Below, piece after piece: positions 15,045-22,840 of a DNA stretch of 64,000 nucleotides. Below the pieces are notes generated by a model. The model was given only the letters and a program-made list of their open reading frames with translations. It did no database searches and was not told the DNA's origin. Position numbers and translations under genes: made by a program. Source of the DNA: DAOUAE01 sp034433795 (lineage in GTDB: Bacteria > Chloroflexota > UBA6077 > FW602-bin22 > DAOUAE01); the NCBI GenBank assembly GCA_034433795.1, contig DAOUAE010000065.1, positions 62,001 through 126,000 of the forward strand. The letters are read 5' to 3'. Each line of letters begins with the position of its first letter. Within the stretch, counting starts at the first letter, position 1.

Positions 15045-16066
15045 CGGTCAGGCGGGCTGGCCAGGAAGCGGTGGACACCCTCGGCGATCCCCTGGGCGAT
15101 GGCCCACTGGATGGGCTCCTGACCGGCCAGGGCCGCCTCGGTCGGGTTGCTCAGAAAAAGAGCCTCGAGCAGAACCGCCGGCATCCCGCCGCGCAGGCTG
15201 AAGAAGTGCCCGTAGGGTTTGCCGGCGGTCAGATCCTCTTTGACGCCGCGGTCCCTGACCGGGTGACCGGTGGCGCGCAGCCGGGCGACAACGGCACTCT
15301 GCACAGCCTGGGCCAGGCGTCGGCTCTCCGGACCACGGTTGGTGGGGTTGTAGTAGGTCTCGGTGCCGCTCAGGCGGGGGTCGCTGAAGCTGTTGAAATG
15401 GATCGAAACATACGCCCGTACCGCCCCGGCACGCCGGAGCCGGGCCTCCTGTTCCCGTCTGAGGCGCGTGATCGGATCGGGGGCGGTGTCGTCGGCGAGC
15501 GGCCGGTGGTCGGTGCGGGTGAGGACAACCCGATAGCCAAGGCGCTGGAGCGCCTGGCGGGCTTTCTGGGCGACCTGGAGGGTCAGTTCGAACTCGCGGT
15601 GGCCGCCGCCCACCGCTCCCACGTCGCGGGCGGAGTGGCCAGGGTCCAGTCCGACATCGGCCCCGGCTGTGGAGGGCGAGACCGGCGTGGGCGTCGCCGT
15701 GGCCGGCCGCTGGTCGCCGGGGCGAACCGGTTCCGCGCTGGCGGGATCCCGGGCCGGGGTGGGAGTGACCGCCAGGGCTGGCGCGGCCGGCAGGGCGCGG
15801 TCGGACAGGATGGGTGCGGACGGCGTTGAGATGGGCGGCGTTCCGGCGGCTGTCGGGGTGGGGGTCGGCAGGCTCCCTGGGCTGACCGGCGTCAGGGGAG
15901 AGGGCGTGACGGGCTGGGGGAACTCGTCCCGGCCGGGACGGTCCGCTGGCGCGGCCGGGACCGGTCCAGGGGCAGTCGGAGCCGGCGAGGGCGGTCGGGC
16001 GAGCAGAGGGCCGGCGGTCAGTAGGAGGAGCGCCAGGCCGAGGGAGAGGAGGAGCGGCCGGGGCAT
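15041..16066 (-). CDS. Secreted N-acetylmuramoyl-L-alanine amidase (Amidase_3)
   Basis: A 341-aa exported peptidoglycan hydrolase, starting at ATG 16066. Residues 1-23 are a signal peptide (LLLSLGLALLLLTAG). A long Pro/Thr/Ala-rich linker runs to about residue 145. The catalytic domain has the zinc ligands: His in VGLDPGHSARDVGA, Glu in HREFELTLQVA, and His in YVSIHFNSF. The C-terminal catalytic Glu is in LLEALFLSNP. It cleaves the amide bond between MurNAc and the stem peptide. The start lies 1 nt after the stop of a small upstream gene, so the two are co-expressed. Confidence 0.9.
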   Translation of the reverse strand: MPRPLLLSLGLALLLLTAGPLLARPPSPAPTAPGPVPAAPADRPGRDEFPQPVTPSPLTPVSPGSLPTPTPTAAGTPPISTPSAPILSDRALPAAPALAVTPTPARDPASAEPVRPGDQRPATATPTPVSPSTAGADVGLDPGHSARDVGAVGGGHREFELTLQVAQKARQALQRLGYRVVLTRTDHRPLADDTAPDPITRLRREQEARLRRAGAVRAYVSIHFNSFSDPRLSGTETYYNPTNRGPESRRLAQAVQSAVVARLRATGHPVRDRGVKEDLTAGKPYGHFFSLRGGMPAVLLEALFLSNPTEAALAGQEPIQWAIAQGIAEGVHRFLASPPDR

Positions 16067-16067
16067 G

Positions 16068-16382
16068 TCACGGCTCCAGCCCCAGTTGCTGGCGGGCGCG
16101 ACGGTACTCTGGATCGTCGGCGAAGGCGGCCGGGTCGGCCGGATACCAGGGGTCAAGGACGTGGCGCCGGGTGGTTGGATCCCAGTCGAGCCAGAAGCCG
16201 TAGACCTGGCCGGTCTCGGTCAGGACGAAGCCCGAGATGGCGTGAATCGGCGGAGCGCCCGGGGGTCCGGGGATCTCCTTTCCCTCGTCGCTGACCAGAA
16301 ACAGCGCGTAGCGGGTGATGCCGCGCTCGCGGAGCAGACGGTCAAGAATCTGGCGGGTCGGTGAGGCGGACGGCGTCGTCAT
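16068..16382 (-). CDS. Hypothetical protein (104 aa) upstream of amidase
   Basis: A 104-aa soluble protein of unknown function, first gene of a two-gene transcript with the amidase and driven by a clear promoter. The sequence suggests a compact alpha/beta fold (ILDRLLRERGITRYALFLVS, then GFVLTETGQVYGFWLDWD). No catalytic residues or signal peptide are evident. I do not recognise it. Confidence 0.65.
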   Translation of the reverse strand: MTTPSASPTRQILDRLLRERGITRYALFLVSDEGKEIPGPPGAPPIHAISGFVLTETGQVYGFWLDWDPTTRRHVLDPWYPADPAAFADDPEYRRARQQLGLEP

Positions 16383-16408
16383 GGTCGGGCTCCGGTCTCT
16401 CTGCCTCC

Positions 16409-16437
16409 AGTCTAGCCCGCTGCCCGACGGGGGTCAA
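16409..16437 (-). promoter_or_regulatory. Promoter of the small gene and amidase pair
   Basis: TTGACC (16437-16432), 17 nt, TAGACT (16414-16409), about 27 nt before the ATG at 16382. Confidence 0.65.
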
Positions 16438-16501
16438 GCCGGTGGGCTTTGAGCCGGGGGCGTGGGAGCCCCGGTCGGGTCGGCCGATCCCTCGCCGGCG
16501 G

Positions 16502-16906
16502 TCAGCGGTAGGTGGACGCGGGCAGTCCCCGGACGTAGGCCTCGCCACGGTCGGGGCGGAAGTGCGTTGTGATCCGTCGGCCGTCGCGGGTCAGGCCGGT
16601 GAAGCGGTTGGTCTGGGGGTCGTAGAAGCCCAGTCGGGGCTCGCCGGTCGTGGGGTCGCGGTAGGTGAAGGGCTGGCCGTTCCGGATCGTCTCACGGGCG
16701 CCACGGTCGTACTCCTCGACCGAGCGGTAGCCCTCCGGATGCTTGGCGTAGTGGGCGGCCAGCTGGCCGGGGGCCCACTGGGCGGTCCGGGCGATCTCCT
16801 CGGCCTGCTCGGGGGTGACCGGAACAGTGGCCGTGGCTGGGGGTGTGCAGCCAGCCGCGGCCAGCGCGGTTAGGACCAGCAGGAGGAGCAGGCCCAGTCC
16901 TCTCAT
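16502..16906 (-). CDS. Putative lipoprotein (134 aa)
   Basis: A 134-aa exported protein. Its N-terminus is a lipoprotein signal with hydrophobic LLLLLVLTALAAAGC and a lipobox cysteine at about residue 20. The mature part is small and polar (YRDPTTGEPRLGFYDPQTNRF, a short beta-hairpin-like stretch). No enzymatic motif is visible. Its ATG overlaps the upstream stop by 4 nt, indicating translational coupling. Confidence 0.7.
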   Translation of the reverse strand: MRGLGLLLLLVLTALAAAGCTPPATATVPVTPEQAEEIARTAQWAPGQLAAHYAKHPEGYRSVEEYDRGARETIRNGQPFTYRDPTTGEPRLGFYDPQTNRFTGLTRDGRRITTHFRPDRGEAYVRGLPASTYR

Positions 16907-17601
16907 GGACGGCGGAACAGCCCCAGGAAGCGGTCCTCGTACTCGTCAAAGACGCCCCAGCGGTCGAGTTCCTCCTTCAGGACGTGTGGCTCCAGGTCGC
17001 CCCGGGCCACGGCGGCGAACATCTCCTCGATCCGCAGGCGGACCGCCCGGGGCAGTCCCCGCTCGGGGGTGAGCAGGCCGTGTTGCTGGAGATCGCGCAC
17101 GTTCTGGCCCAGCGAGGCGGTGGTCAGGTCGTAGATGAACTTCATCAGCGAAATGTCCCAGAGATGGTCGACGCCCCGGATAACGGTGGCGTAGATGGCG
17201 CCCTCGCGGTCGAGCTGGTCGGCCAGGCGCTGGGCCACCACCTCTGGGGGATCGGAGACAATGGTGGTCTCGGCCAGCTCGTGGCTGTAGGTGTAGAGCA
17301 GACCAGGGGCGTTGGGGCCGTAGGTGGCCAGGAGGTAGCGGGCGAACTCCTGGCCGTGCTCAAAGCCCCGGAAGAGGTTCATCAGGTAATAGGGGGTGAC
17401 GAGTTGAGGGCGCTGGGCGCTCACCTTGCCCGTGCGGACCACCGCTTCAGGAGCGCCGGGGAGCAGGTCCTGGTAGGCCGGCTCGGTCACCAGATAGTAG
17501 GTAATGGTCGAGGCGCCGAAGGTCGCCAGCGGCTGGCGCGGCGGGCGTACGATCTCAGTGCGTTCCACAACCTCACGGATCTGCTCGGGCGTCAGGCTCA
17601 C
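16903..17601 (-). CDS. Conserved hypothetical protein (232 aa)
   Basis: A 232-aa soluble protein beginning at GTG 17601 behind GGAGGCG. It looks mainly helical with clean secondary structure (VAQRLADQLDREGAIYATVI and LWDISLMKFIYDLTTASL). I see no signal peptide, membrane segment or metal site. It is the first gene of a two-gene transcript with the lipoprotein. Minus-strand TATAAT (17643-17638) preceded by TGC provides an extended -10 promoter. Function not recognised. Confidence 0.65.
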   Translation of the reverse strand: MSLTPEQIREVVERTEIVRPPRQPLATFGASTITYYLVTEPAYQDLLPGAPEAVVRTGKVSAQRPQLVTPYYLMNLFRGFEHGQEFARYLLATYGPNAPGLLYTYSHELAETTIVSDPPEVVAQRLADQLDREGAIYATVIRGVDHLWDISLMKFIYDLTTASLGQNVRDLQQHGLLTPERGLPRAVRLRIEEMFAAVARGDLEPHVLKEELDRWGVFDEYEDRFLGLFRRP

Positions 17602-17647
17602 CGGACGCCTCCACGGGCTCAGGGCTCTCTGGTGGGGATTATAGCAC

Positions 17648-17677
17648 TTGGTCGCGAAGGGCGACTGACGCTATACT
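17648..17677 (+). promoter_or_regulatory. Promoter of the 66-aa zinc-ribbon gene
   Basis: TTGGTC (17648-17653), 18 nt, TATACT (17672-17677). It overlaps the divergent extended -10 (17646-17638) of the 232-aa gene, so the two promoters may compete. Confidence 0.5.
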
Positions 17678-17719
17678 TTCCTGCTGATCGAGGCACTCCC
17701 AGCAGCCAGGAGTTGGAGG

Positions 17720-17920
17720 ATGCAGGAGCAGACGTGTGCCCAGTGTGGGGGAACGGTGGTGACCGCCGACGTGCTGACCGGCGGCTCGCCCGTTCTCCTG
17801 GCCAAACAGCGTGGGGCGCTCAGCCTGGGGGTGGTGCGCGGCTCGACGCTGAGCGCGCGGGTCTGCACCTCCTGCGGGCGGGTGGAGCTGTACGCGACCA
17901 CGCCCGACGTTCTGCGCTGA
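17720..17920 (+). CDS. 66-aa zinc-ribbon protein
   Basis: A small protein with two CxxC knuckles, CAQC near residue 6 and CTSC near residue 49, about 40 residues apart. This makes a single zinc ribbon with a hydrophobic middle. Similar small proteins are common but lack a defined function. It has its own promoter and is followed within 12 nt by a strong terminator, so it is a monocistronic unit. Confidence 0.75.
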   Translation: MQEQTCAQCGGTVVTADVLTGGSPVLLAKQRGALSLGVVRGSTLSARVCTSCGRVELYATTPDVLR

Positions 17921-17931
17921 GTGGCACGTCC

Positions 17932-17963
17932 GGCGCGTGGGGGTCACCCCACGCGCCTTTTTT
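17932..17963 (+). terminator. Rho-independent terminator of the zinc-ribbon gene
   Basis: Perfect 11-bp GC stem GGCGCGTGGGG/CCCCACGCGCC, loop GTCA, followed by a run of six T. Confidence 0.92.
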
Positions 17964-17975
17964 GTGCACCGGTCG

Positions 17976-18602
17976 CTACTGGCCGCTGGCCGGGGTGACG
18001 GTGGGCGTCGGCGTCGGGGGCGGCTGGAGGCCGGTCGTCGGGGTCGCCAGCGGCGGCGGGGCCGGCGTCGGCGTCGGACGTGGCTTCGGCGGGTCGCTCA
18101 CCAGGCGGGTGAGGTCGGAGATGATCCAGGAGGGGACGATGTAGATGGTCGGGCGGTCCGGTCGCCGGACATAGTAGGCGCTGCCGTCCGGGGTTTTGTT
18201 GCCGATGAGCAACTGCAGCGGCTCCCCCTGCTTGAGGGTCACGGTCGCCTGGGCCTGGGGCTGCTCCAGGCCGTAACTGGCCAGATCCGAGGCGTTCTCA
18301 ATGGTTCGCGTGGCCGTCAGTTTGACCAGCTGGGTGACGACGTCGTCTACCCGGCGGTTGTCGGCGGCGCTCGACTCCGGCTGGACGATCTGCCACTGCC
18401 CGGCGTTATCGCGGCTGAGCGTCACGGTCTTCCCGGCGCTCTGAACCTCCAGGCGGGCCACCTGGTCGGCCGCCGCGTTGAAGACCGGGGTCTGGGTACC
18501 CTGACCGGGCGCCGGGGGCTCGTAGCGCAGCTCGAACCAGTAGGCCGCCAGGCCCAGGATGATGAAAAGGGCGAGGAGAACACCGGTGAGGCGGAAGTTC
18601 AT
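17976..18602 (-). CDS. DUF4340-type membrane-anchored protein
   Basis: A 208-aa protein with one N-terminal membrane anchor (VLLALFIILGLAAYWF, residues 8-23) and an extracytoplasmic domain resembling DUF4340. Recognisable phrases are VARLEVQSAGKTVTLSR, GQWQIVQP, LASYGLEQPQAQATVTL and LLIGNKTPDGSAYYVRR. The C-terminal 45 residues are Pro/Thr repeats. DUF4340 genes are regularly found behind GldG-type genes, as here, with a 3-nt gap. The exact role is unknown. Confidence 0.8.
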   Translation of the reverse strand: MNFRLTGVLLALFIILGLAAYWFELRYEPPAPGQGTQTPVFNAAADQVARLEVQSAGKTVTLSRDNAGQWQIVQPESSAADNRRVDDVVTQLVKLTATRTIENASDLASYGLEQPQAQATVTLKQGEPLQLLIGNKTPDGSAYYVRRPDRPTIYIVPSWIISDLTRLVSDPPKPRPTPTPAPPPLATPTTGLQPPPTPTPTVTPASGQ

Positions 18603-18605
18603 GGT

Positions 18606-20165
18606 CTACCTCCGTTGCCACCAGACCCAGGCGCCGGCCAGCAGGATCAGCAGCGGGAAGAAGACCACGCTGGTCAGGAGGATGAAGTTGGCCTGGGCCC
18701 CGGTCAGCAGGAGCGGACGGGTGGCCGGGGGTTTGGCGTGGACGCTGATGAGCGCCTCCTCCTCGGCCAGCCAGTTCACCGCATTGGCGAAGAGGTCGGC
18801 GTTGGCGATGCCGCCCAGGCGGGTCACCACCTCGTCGCTGGCGAAGTCACGGTCGCCGACGATGACCAGGCGGGTGTGCGGGCGGTTGCTCTGATCGGTG
18901 GACGACTGCTCGCCACCGGTGGGCTGGTCGGTGGCCTGGACGGCCACGGCCAGCGTCAGCGGACCGCGAATGTCCTGGCCCTCATCAAAGCGGGCGATCT
19001 GCGGGTCGGTCTCCAGCCAGCTCCGGTCGGTGGTCTGGAAGAGCGGGGTGATGGTCAGATTCTGCGGGCGGTCTTTTTTCATGGTGACCGAGGTGGCGGT
19101 GACAAAGACCGAAGCGACGCCGGTCAGATTGCGGGTGATCGGGTGGAAGGTATAGCGGACGATGGTCGGCACGAGGGGGTCGCCCGCCAGGCCCTGGGCG
19201 GGCTCGACCACGATCCCGTTGCCGATTTCAACGCCCCAGCGGGCCAGGAGGTCGGTCAGGTTGTGCGTGGTCCGGGGCTCGACGAGGATCAGCGCCTTGC
19301 CGCCCTTCTCCAGATAATCGCGGAGGGCCTGGAGTTCGCTGTCGAGGAGCGGTCGCTGCGGGCCGGCGACGATGACCACGGCGGCGTCGGTCGGGACCCG
19401 GCCGGTGGTGGCCAGATTGAGTTTCTCGACCTGATAGTTGTCCTGCTGCAGGATGCGCTTCATCGCGCTGGCGCCGGTCCGGTCGAAGGCGTCGGGGTCG
19501 AGCTCGCCGTGCCCGGTCAGGAAATAGACCTTCTTGCTCTCGGCCCGGGTGACCTTGAGGATGGCGCTGGTGATGTCGCCCTCGGCGGCGCCGAAGACCA
19601 TCTGGCGCTTGCCGTTGGCCTCGACCACCGTGGTGCCGTAGCTCTGGATGTTATACTGGGCGGCGACGCCGGGCTTGAGTTCGGGGTCGACAAATTCGAC
19701 CTGAATTTTATCGGTGTGGCGTTGGTACTCCTTCAGCAGGTCGTTGAGTTGCTCGTAGCCGAAGTCGCCCGGGCGGTAGAAGGCGGTGATCTTCACCGGC
19801 GTCTGCAGTTGCTGGACGATCTGGACGCTCTGGGGCGAGAGGGTGAACTCTTTGGCCTCGGTCAGGTCGTAGCGGAGGGGCCGGCGGGCGGCCACGGCGT
19901 TGAGCACCACCAGAATCCCCAGAAAGGCCAGGATCATCACGGCGGTGTTGGTCCCGTACTTGGTCTGGCGGCGGGTGAGGACCGTGGTCACGGCCTCGGG
20001 GCGCTCCAGGAAGTAGGCGATGAGCAGGACCGCTCCCAGAGCCACGGCGGTGAGCACATAGCGGTTGAGCTCGCCCAGCACCAGGAAGAGCCCGACGGCG
20101 ATGGCCAGAGCCAGAAGGCCGCTGGCCAGCAGGAAGGGGGGCAAGAGCGCGCGCAGCCGTTGCAT
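18606..20165 (-). CDS. GldG-family ABC-associated membrane protein
   Basis: A 519-aa protein of the GldG family (ABC-type uncharacterised transport system). Two membrane segments lie near the N-terminus (about residues 10-55), another at about 70-92, and one near the C-terminus (ILLTSVVFFPLLILLAGAW). The large central domain has GldG hallmarks: YDLTEAKEFTLSPQS, KKVYFLTGHGE, ALRDYLEKGGKALILVEP and RLVIVGDRDFASD. The ATG at 20165 sits 8 nt behind GGAGG and overlaps the permease stop (TGATG). A GTG at 20174 is less likely. It probably works with the ABC genes just upstream. Confidence 0.85.
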   Translation of the reverse strand: MQRLRALLPPFLLASGLLALAIAVGLFLVLGELNRYVLTAVALGAVLLIAYFLERPEAVTTVLTRRQTKYGTNTAVMILAFLGILVVLNAVAARRPLRYDLTEAKEFTLSPQSVQIVQQLQTPVKITAFYRPGDFGYEQLNDLLKEYQRHTDKIQVEFVDPELKPGVAAQYNIQSYGTTVVEANGKRQMVFGAAEGDITSAILKVTRAESKKVYFLTGHGELDPDAFDRTGASAMKRILQQDNYQVEKLNLATTGRVPTDAAVVIVAGPQRPLLDSELQALRDYLEKGGKALILVEPRTTHNLTDLLARWGVEIGNGIVVEPAQGLAGDPLVPTIVRYTFHPITRNLTGVASVFVTATSVTMKKDRPQNLTITPLFQTTDRSWLETDPQIARFDEGQDIRGPLTLAVAVQATDQPTGGEQSSTDQSNRPHTRLVIVGDRDFASDEVVTRLGGIANADLFANAVNWLAEEEALISVHAKPPATRPLLLTGAQANFILLTSVVFFPLLILLAGAWVWWQRR

Positions 20166-20878
20166 CAGCGCCACCTCCGCGCTTCCAGAAAGAGTGTCGT
20201 GGTGAAGAGACCGGCGGCGGTCAGGCTGAGGAAGTAAACGACGTCCCGGCTGTCCAGCACGCCTTTGCTCAGCCCGTCAAAGTGGGGAAAGAGGGCGAGG
20301 TAGTTCAGGACGTTGCCCACCGCTCCTCCGACCGAGCCTGCCAGGCCGTCCACCGCCCACAGGACCAGGAAGATGGCGAAGGCGACGACCCAGGCCACGA
20401 TCTGGTTCTGGGTGAGCGATGAGGCCACCAGCCCCAGGGCGATGGCGGCCGCGCCGAAGAGCAGGGCCCCCAGATACCCGGTCAGCAGCGGTCCCCGGTC
20501 GGGCGGGCCGAAGAAACTGAGCAGCAGCGGGTAGAAGCCGCTCAGGACGATGAGCACCACCAGCGCGCCAAATCCGCCGAGGAACTTGCCGAGGACCACC
20601 TCGACCTCGCGGACCGGCGCGGTGAGGAGCAGTTCCAGCGTGCCGGTCCGCTGCTCCTCGGCCAGCAGGCGCATCGTGAGGGCTGGCCCCACGAACAGGA
20701 AGAGGGCGTACATCGTCTGGAAGAGGGGACGCAGGGTGGCCTGCCGGCTGAAATAGAGCACGTTCAGGGCGAAGAAGAGCCCCAGAACGACCAGGAAGCC
20801 CGCCATGATCACGTAGGCCATCGGGGTGACCAGGAAGGCGCTGAGCTCACGGCGGGCGATGGCCAGGACGTTCCGCAT
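20165..20878 (-). CDS. ABC-2 type transporter permease (GldF-like)
   Basis: A 237-aa ABC-2 permease with about six membrane helices, starting at ATG 20878, which overlaps the ATPase stop by 1 nt. Family signatures include RRELSAFLVTPMAYVIM at the N-terminus and the motif AEEQRTGTLELLLTAPVRE before helix 3. It forms the membrane channel for the ATPase encoded directly upstream. The order ATPase, permease, GldG-like, DUF4340 matches the GldA-GldF-GldG arrangement known from Bacteroidetes gliding and from many non-gliding bacteria, so motility is not implied. Confidence 0.87.
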   Translation of the reverse strand: MRNVLAIARRELSAFLVTPMAYVIMAGFLVVLGLFFALNVLYFSRQATLRPLFQTMYALFLFVGPALTMRLLAEEQRTGTLELLLTAPVREVEVVLGKFLGGFGALVVLIVLSGFYPLLLSFFGPPDRGPLLTGYLGALLFGAAAIALGLVASSLTQNQIVAWVVAFAIFLVLWAVDGLAGSVGGAVGNVLNYLALFPHFDGLSKGVLDSRDVVYFLSLTAAGLFTTTLFLEARRWR

Positions 20879-21822
20879 CAGCCCTCCACCTCCTCGGTGG
20901 TCGTCAACTGCAGGAAGACCTCCTCCAGGCTCATGCCGACGTTGCGCAGCTGGAGCAGGCCCCAGCCGCTGCGCACCACCGTCGCCGCCAGCTGCTCGCG
21001 GATATCGGTGTTGACCGCGCAATCGACCAGGCAGCGGACCCGCCCGTCGCGGTTCTCGACCAGCTGGACGCCCAGGACATGGGGCAGACTGGCCAGCCGG
21101 CGGCGGACCTCTTCGCCCGGACCGCGCACCTCCAGTTCGATCCGGTCGCTCCCCCGCAGACGACGGGTCAGGTTCTCCGGGGTGTCCTCGGCGATCAGCC
21201 GGCCTTTGTTGATGATGAGCACCCGGCTGCAGGTCATGCTCACCTCGGGCAGGATATGGGTGCTCAGGATGATGGTGTGATCGCCGCCCAGGCTTTTGAT
21301 CAGCTGGCGTGTCTCGATGATCTGGCGCGGGTCCAGACCGACCGTCGGCTCGTCAAGGACCAGGACCGGTGGGTCGTGGACCAGGGCCTGGGCCAGGCCG
21401 ACGCGCTGGCGGTAACCACGCGAGAGTTTCGCGATGAGCGTGTCCGCCACCTCGGTAATCCGGGTCCGCTCCATAACATAACTGACACGGGCGCGCTGCT
21501 TGGGGCCGGGCACCCCTTTGAGCGTGGCCATAAAGTGGAGATAGGCCCGCACCGTCATCTCCGGGTACAGGGGAACGCTCTCGGGGAGGTAGCCGATATG
21601 GCGGCGCGCCTCCAGCGACTGGGTGAAGATATCGTACCCGGCGATCTCGGCCCGGCCGCTGGAGGGAGGCAGGTAGCCGGTCAGGATGCGCATGGTCGTG
21701 GTCTTGCCGGCCCCGTTCGGTCCCAGAAAGCCCACGATCTCGCCTTTGCGGACGGTGAACGTCACGTCGGCAATGGCCAGCCGTGGGCCGTAGAACTTGG
21801 TCAGGTTCTCGACGCGGATCAC
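20878..21822 (-). CDS. ABC transporter ATP-binding protein (GldA-like)
   Basis: A 314-aa ABC ATPase. Walker A is GPNGAGKTTT at about residues 34-43. The signature region is LSRGYRQRVGLAQAL, Walker B is VLVLDEPTVGLDP, and the switch His is in ILSTHILPEV. A C-terminal accessory domain of about 90 residues follows (RIELEVRGPGEEVRRRL), as in GldA and other ABC-2 ATPases. It heads a four-gene operon. The leader of this operon carries a terminator hairpin 22 nt before the start codon. Confidence 0.9.
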   Translation of the reverse strand: MIRVENLTKFYGPRLAIADVTFTVRKGEIVGFLGPNGAGKTTTMRILTGYLPPSSGRAEIAGYDIFTQSLEARRHIGYLPESVPLYPEMTVRAYLHFMATLKGVPGPKQRARVSYVMERTRITEVADTLIAKLSRGYRQRVGLAQALVHDPPVLVLDEPTVGLDPRQIIETRQLIKSLGGDHTIILSTHILPEVSMTCSRVLIINKGRLIAEDTPENLTRRLRGSDRIELEVRGPGEEVRRRLASLPHVLGVQLVENRDGRVRCLVDCAVNTDIREQLAATVVRSGWGLLQLRNVGMSLEEVFLQLTTTEEVEG

Positions 21823-21844
21823 GGGCCGCTCCTTTCACGGCAGC

Positions 21845-21872
21845 AAAAAAGCACCGTGCCCGAGACGGCGCT
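21845..21872 (-). terminator. Attenuator-like terminator in the leader of the GldA-type ABC operon
   Basis: Eight-bp stem AGCGCCGT/ACGGTGCT (one G-U) with a CTCGGGC loop, followed by TTTTTT on the minus strand. It lies about 60 nt after the predicted start site and 22 nt before the ATPase gene, so it could terminate transcription before the operon is reached. Confidence 0.6.
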
Positions 21873-21938
21873 GGCCAGCCAGGCCGCCCCATGGTCGTGT
21901 GCTGCACTCAGGTCCACGCAGGCTCAGCGTGCGCTATG

Positions 21939-21967
21939 GTTCTACCATGACGCTCGCCCGCTGTCAA
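21939..21967 (-). promoter_or_regulatory. Promoter of the GldA-type ABC operon
   Basis: TTGACA (21967-21962), 17 nt, TAGAAC (21944-21939). The hexamer lies within an inverted repeat (TCGCCCGCT/AGCGGGCGA), which may also serve as a terminator for upstream folD. Confidence 0.6.
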
Positions 21968-21979
21968 GATAGCGGGCGA

Positions 21980-22840
21980 TTATACAGGCGTATGCCGCTC
22001 GGCCAGATAGAGAAGATTTCGCAGGAGCATGACGGTGGTCAGCGGGCCGGTGCCGCCGGGGACCGGGGTGATGGCGCCGGCGACGGCCTGGGCGCTGGCG
22101 AAGTCCACGTCGCCGGCCACTGCGCCGGTCGGGAGCACGGTGTAGCCGAAGTCCACCACCACCGCGCCGGGCCGGAGCATCTCGCCGGTGATGGCGTGAG
22201 GACGCCCCAGCGCGGCGACGACGATCTCGGCCTCGCGGATGACGGCCGGCAGATCGCGGGTGGCCGAGTGGCAGAGAGTGACGGTGGCGTCGCGGTGGAG
22301 CAGCAGCATGGCCATGGGGCGGCCGACGGTCAGGCTGCGGCCGACGACCACCGCGCGCCGGCCCCGGAGTTCGATCTGGTAGTGCTCCAGGAGCACGAGG
22401 CCCCCCAGTGGCGTGGCCGGGACGACGGCCTCGGGGTCGTTGCTGTAGAGGCGGCCGGCGTTGAGCGGATGAAGGCCATCCACGTCTTTCTCCGGGTCGA
22501 GGTGGCGAACGATAGTCCGCAGGTCGAAGCCGGCAGGCAGGGGAGTCTGGAGAAGGATGCCGTGGACGCTGGGAGTCTGGCTGAGACGCCGGAGCAGGGC
22601 GGCGAGGTCGTCGGGCCGGGCGGTCTCGGGCAGACGCTCATGGTCCACGGCGGCCCCGGCGGCGGCGAAGGTCCGACTGATCTGCTGGCGGTACTGCTCG
22701 GCCGCCGGATCGGCGCCGACCTGAACGATCGCCAGGCGTGGCGGGAGGCCGGTGCGCGCCTGGAACTGACGGACCCGTTCGGCCAGTTCGGCCCGGAGAT
22801 GTCGGGCCAGCGGCCGGCCATCGAGCAATCTGGCGGTCAT
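21980..22840 (-). CDS. folD: FolD-family methylene-THF dehydrogenase with catalytic Lys replaced by Ile
   Basis: A 286-aa FolD homologue. FolD interconverts 5,10-methylene-, methenyl- and 10-formyl-tetrahydrofolate. Numbering aligns without gaps to E. coli FolD at the active site: Tyr50, Gln98 (GILLQTPLP) and Asp121 (KDVDG) are present. Position 54, the lysine essential for cyclohydrolase activity, is Ile (YRQQIS; ATC codon). The NADP site GRSLTVGRPMAMLLL and the C-terminal PVPGGTGPLTTVMLL are normal. So the dehydrogenase is probably retained and the cyclohydrolase lost. The upstream gene, overlapping by 4 nt, is an FchA-type cyclohydrolase that could take over that step. Confidence 0.9.
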   Translation of the reverse strand: MTARLLDGRPLARHLRAELAERVRQFQARTGLPPRLAIVQVGADPAAEQYRQQISRTFAAAGAAVDHERLPETARPDDLAALLRRLSQTPSVHGILLQTPLPAGFDLRTIVRHLDPEKDVDGLHPLNAGRLYSNDPEAVVPATPLGGLVLLEHYQIELRGRRAVVVGRSLTVGRPMAMLLLHRDATVTLCHSATRDLPAVIREAEIVVAALGRPHAITGEMLRPGAVVVDFGYTVLPTGAVAGDVDFASAQAVAGAITPVPGGTGPLTTVMLLRNLLYLAERHTPV

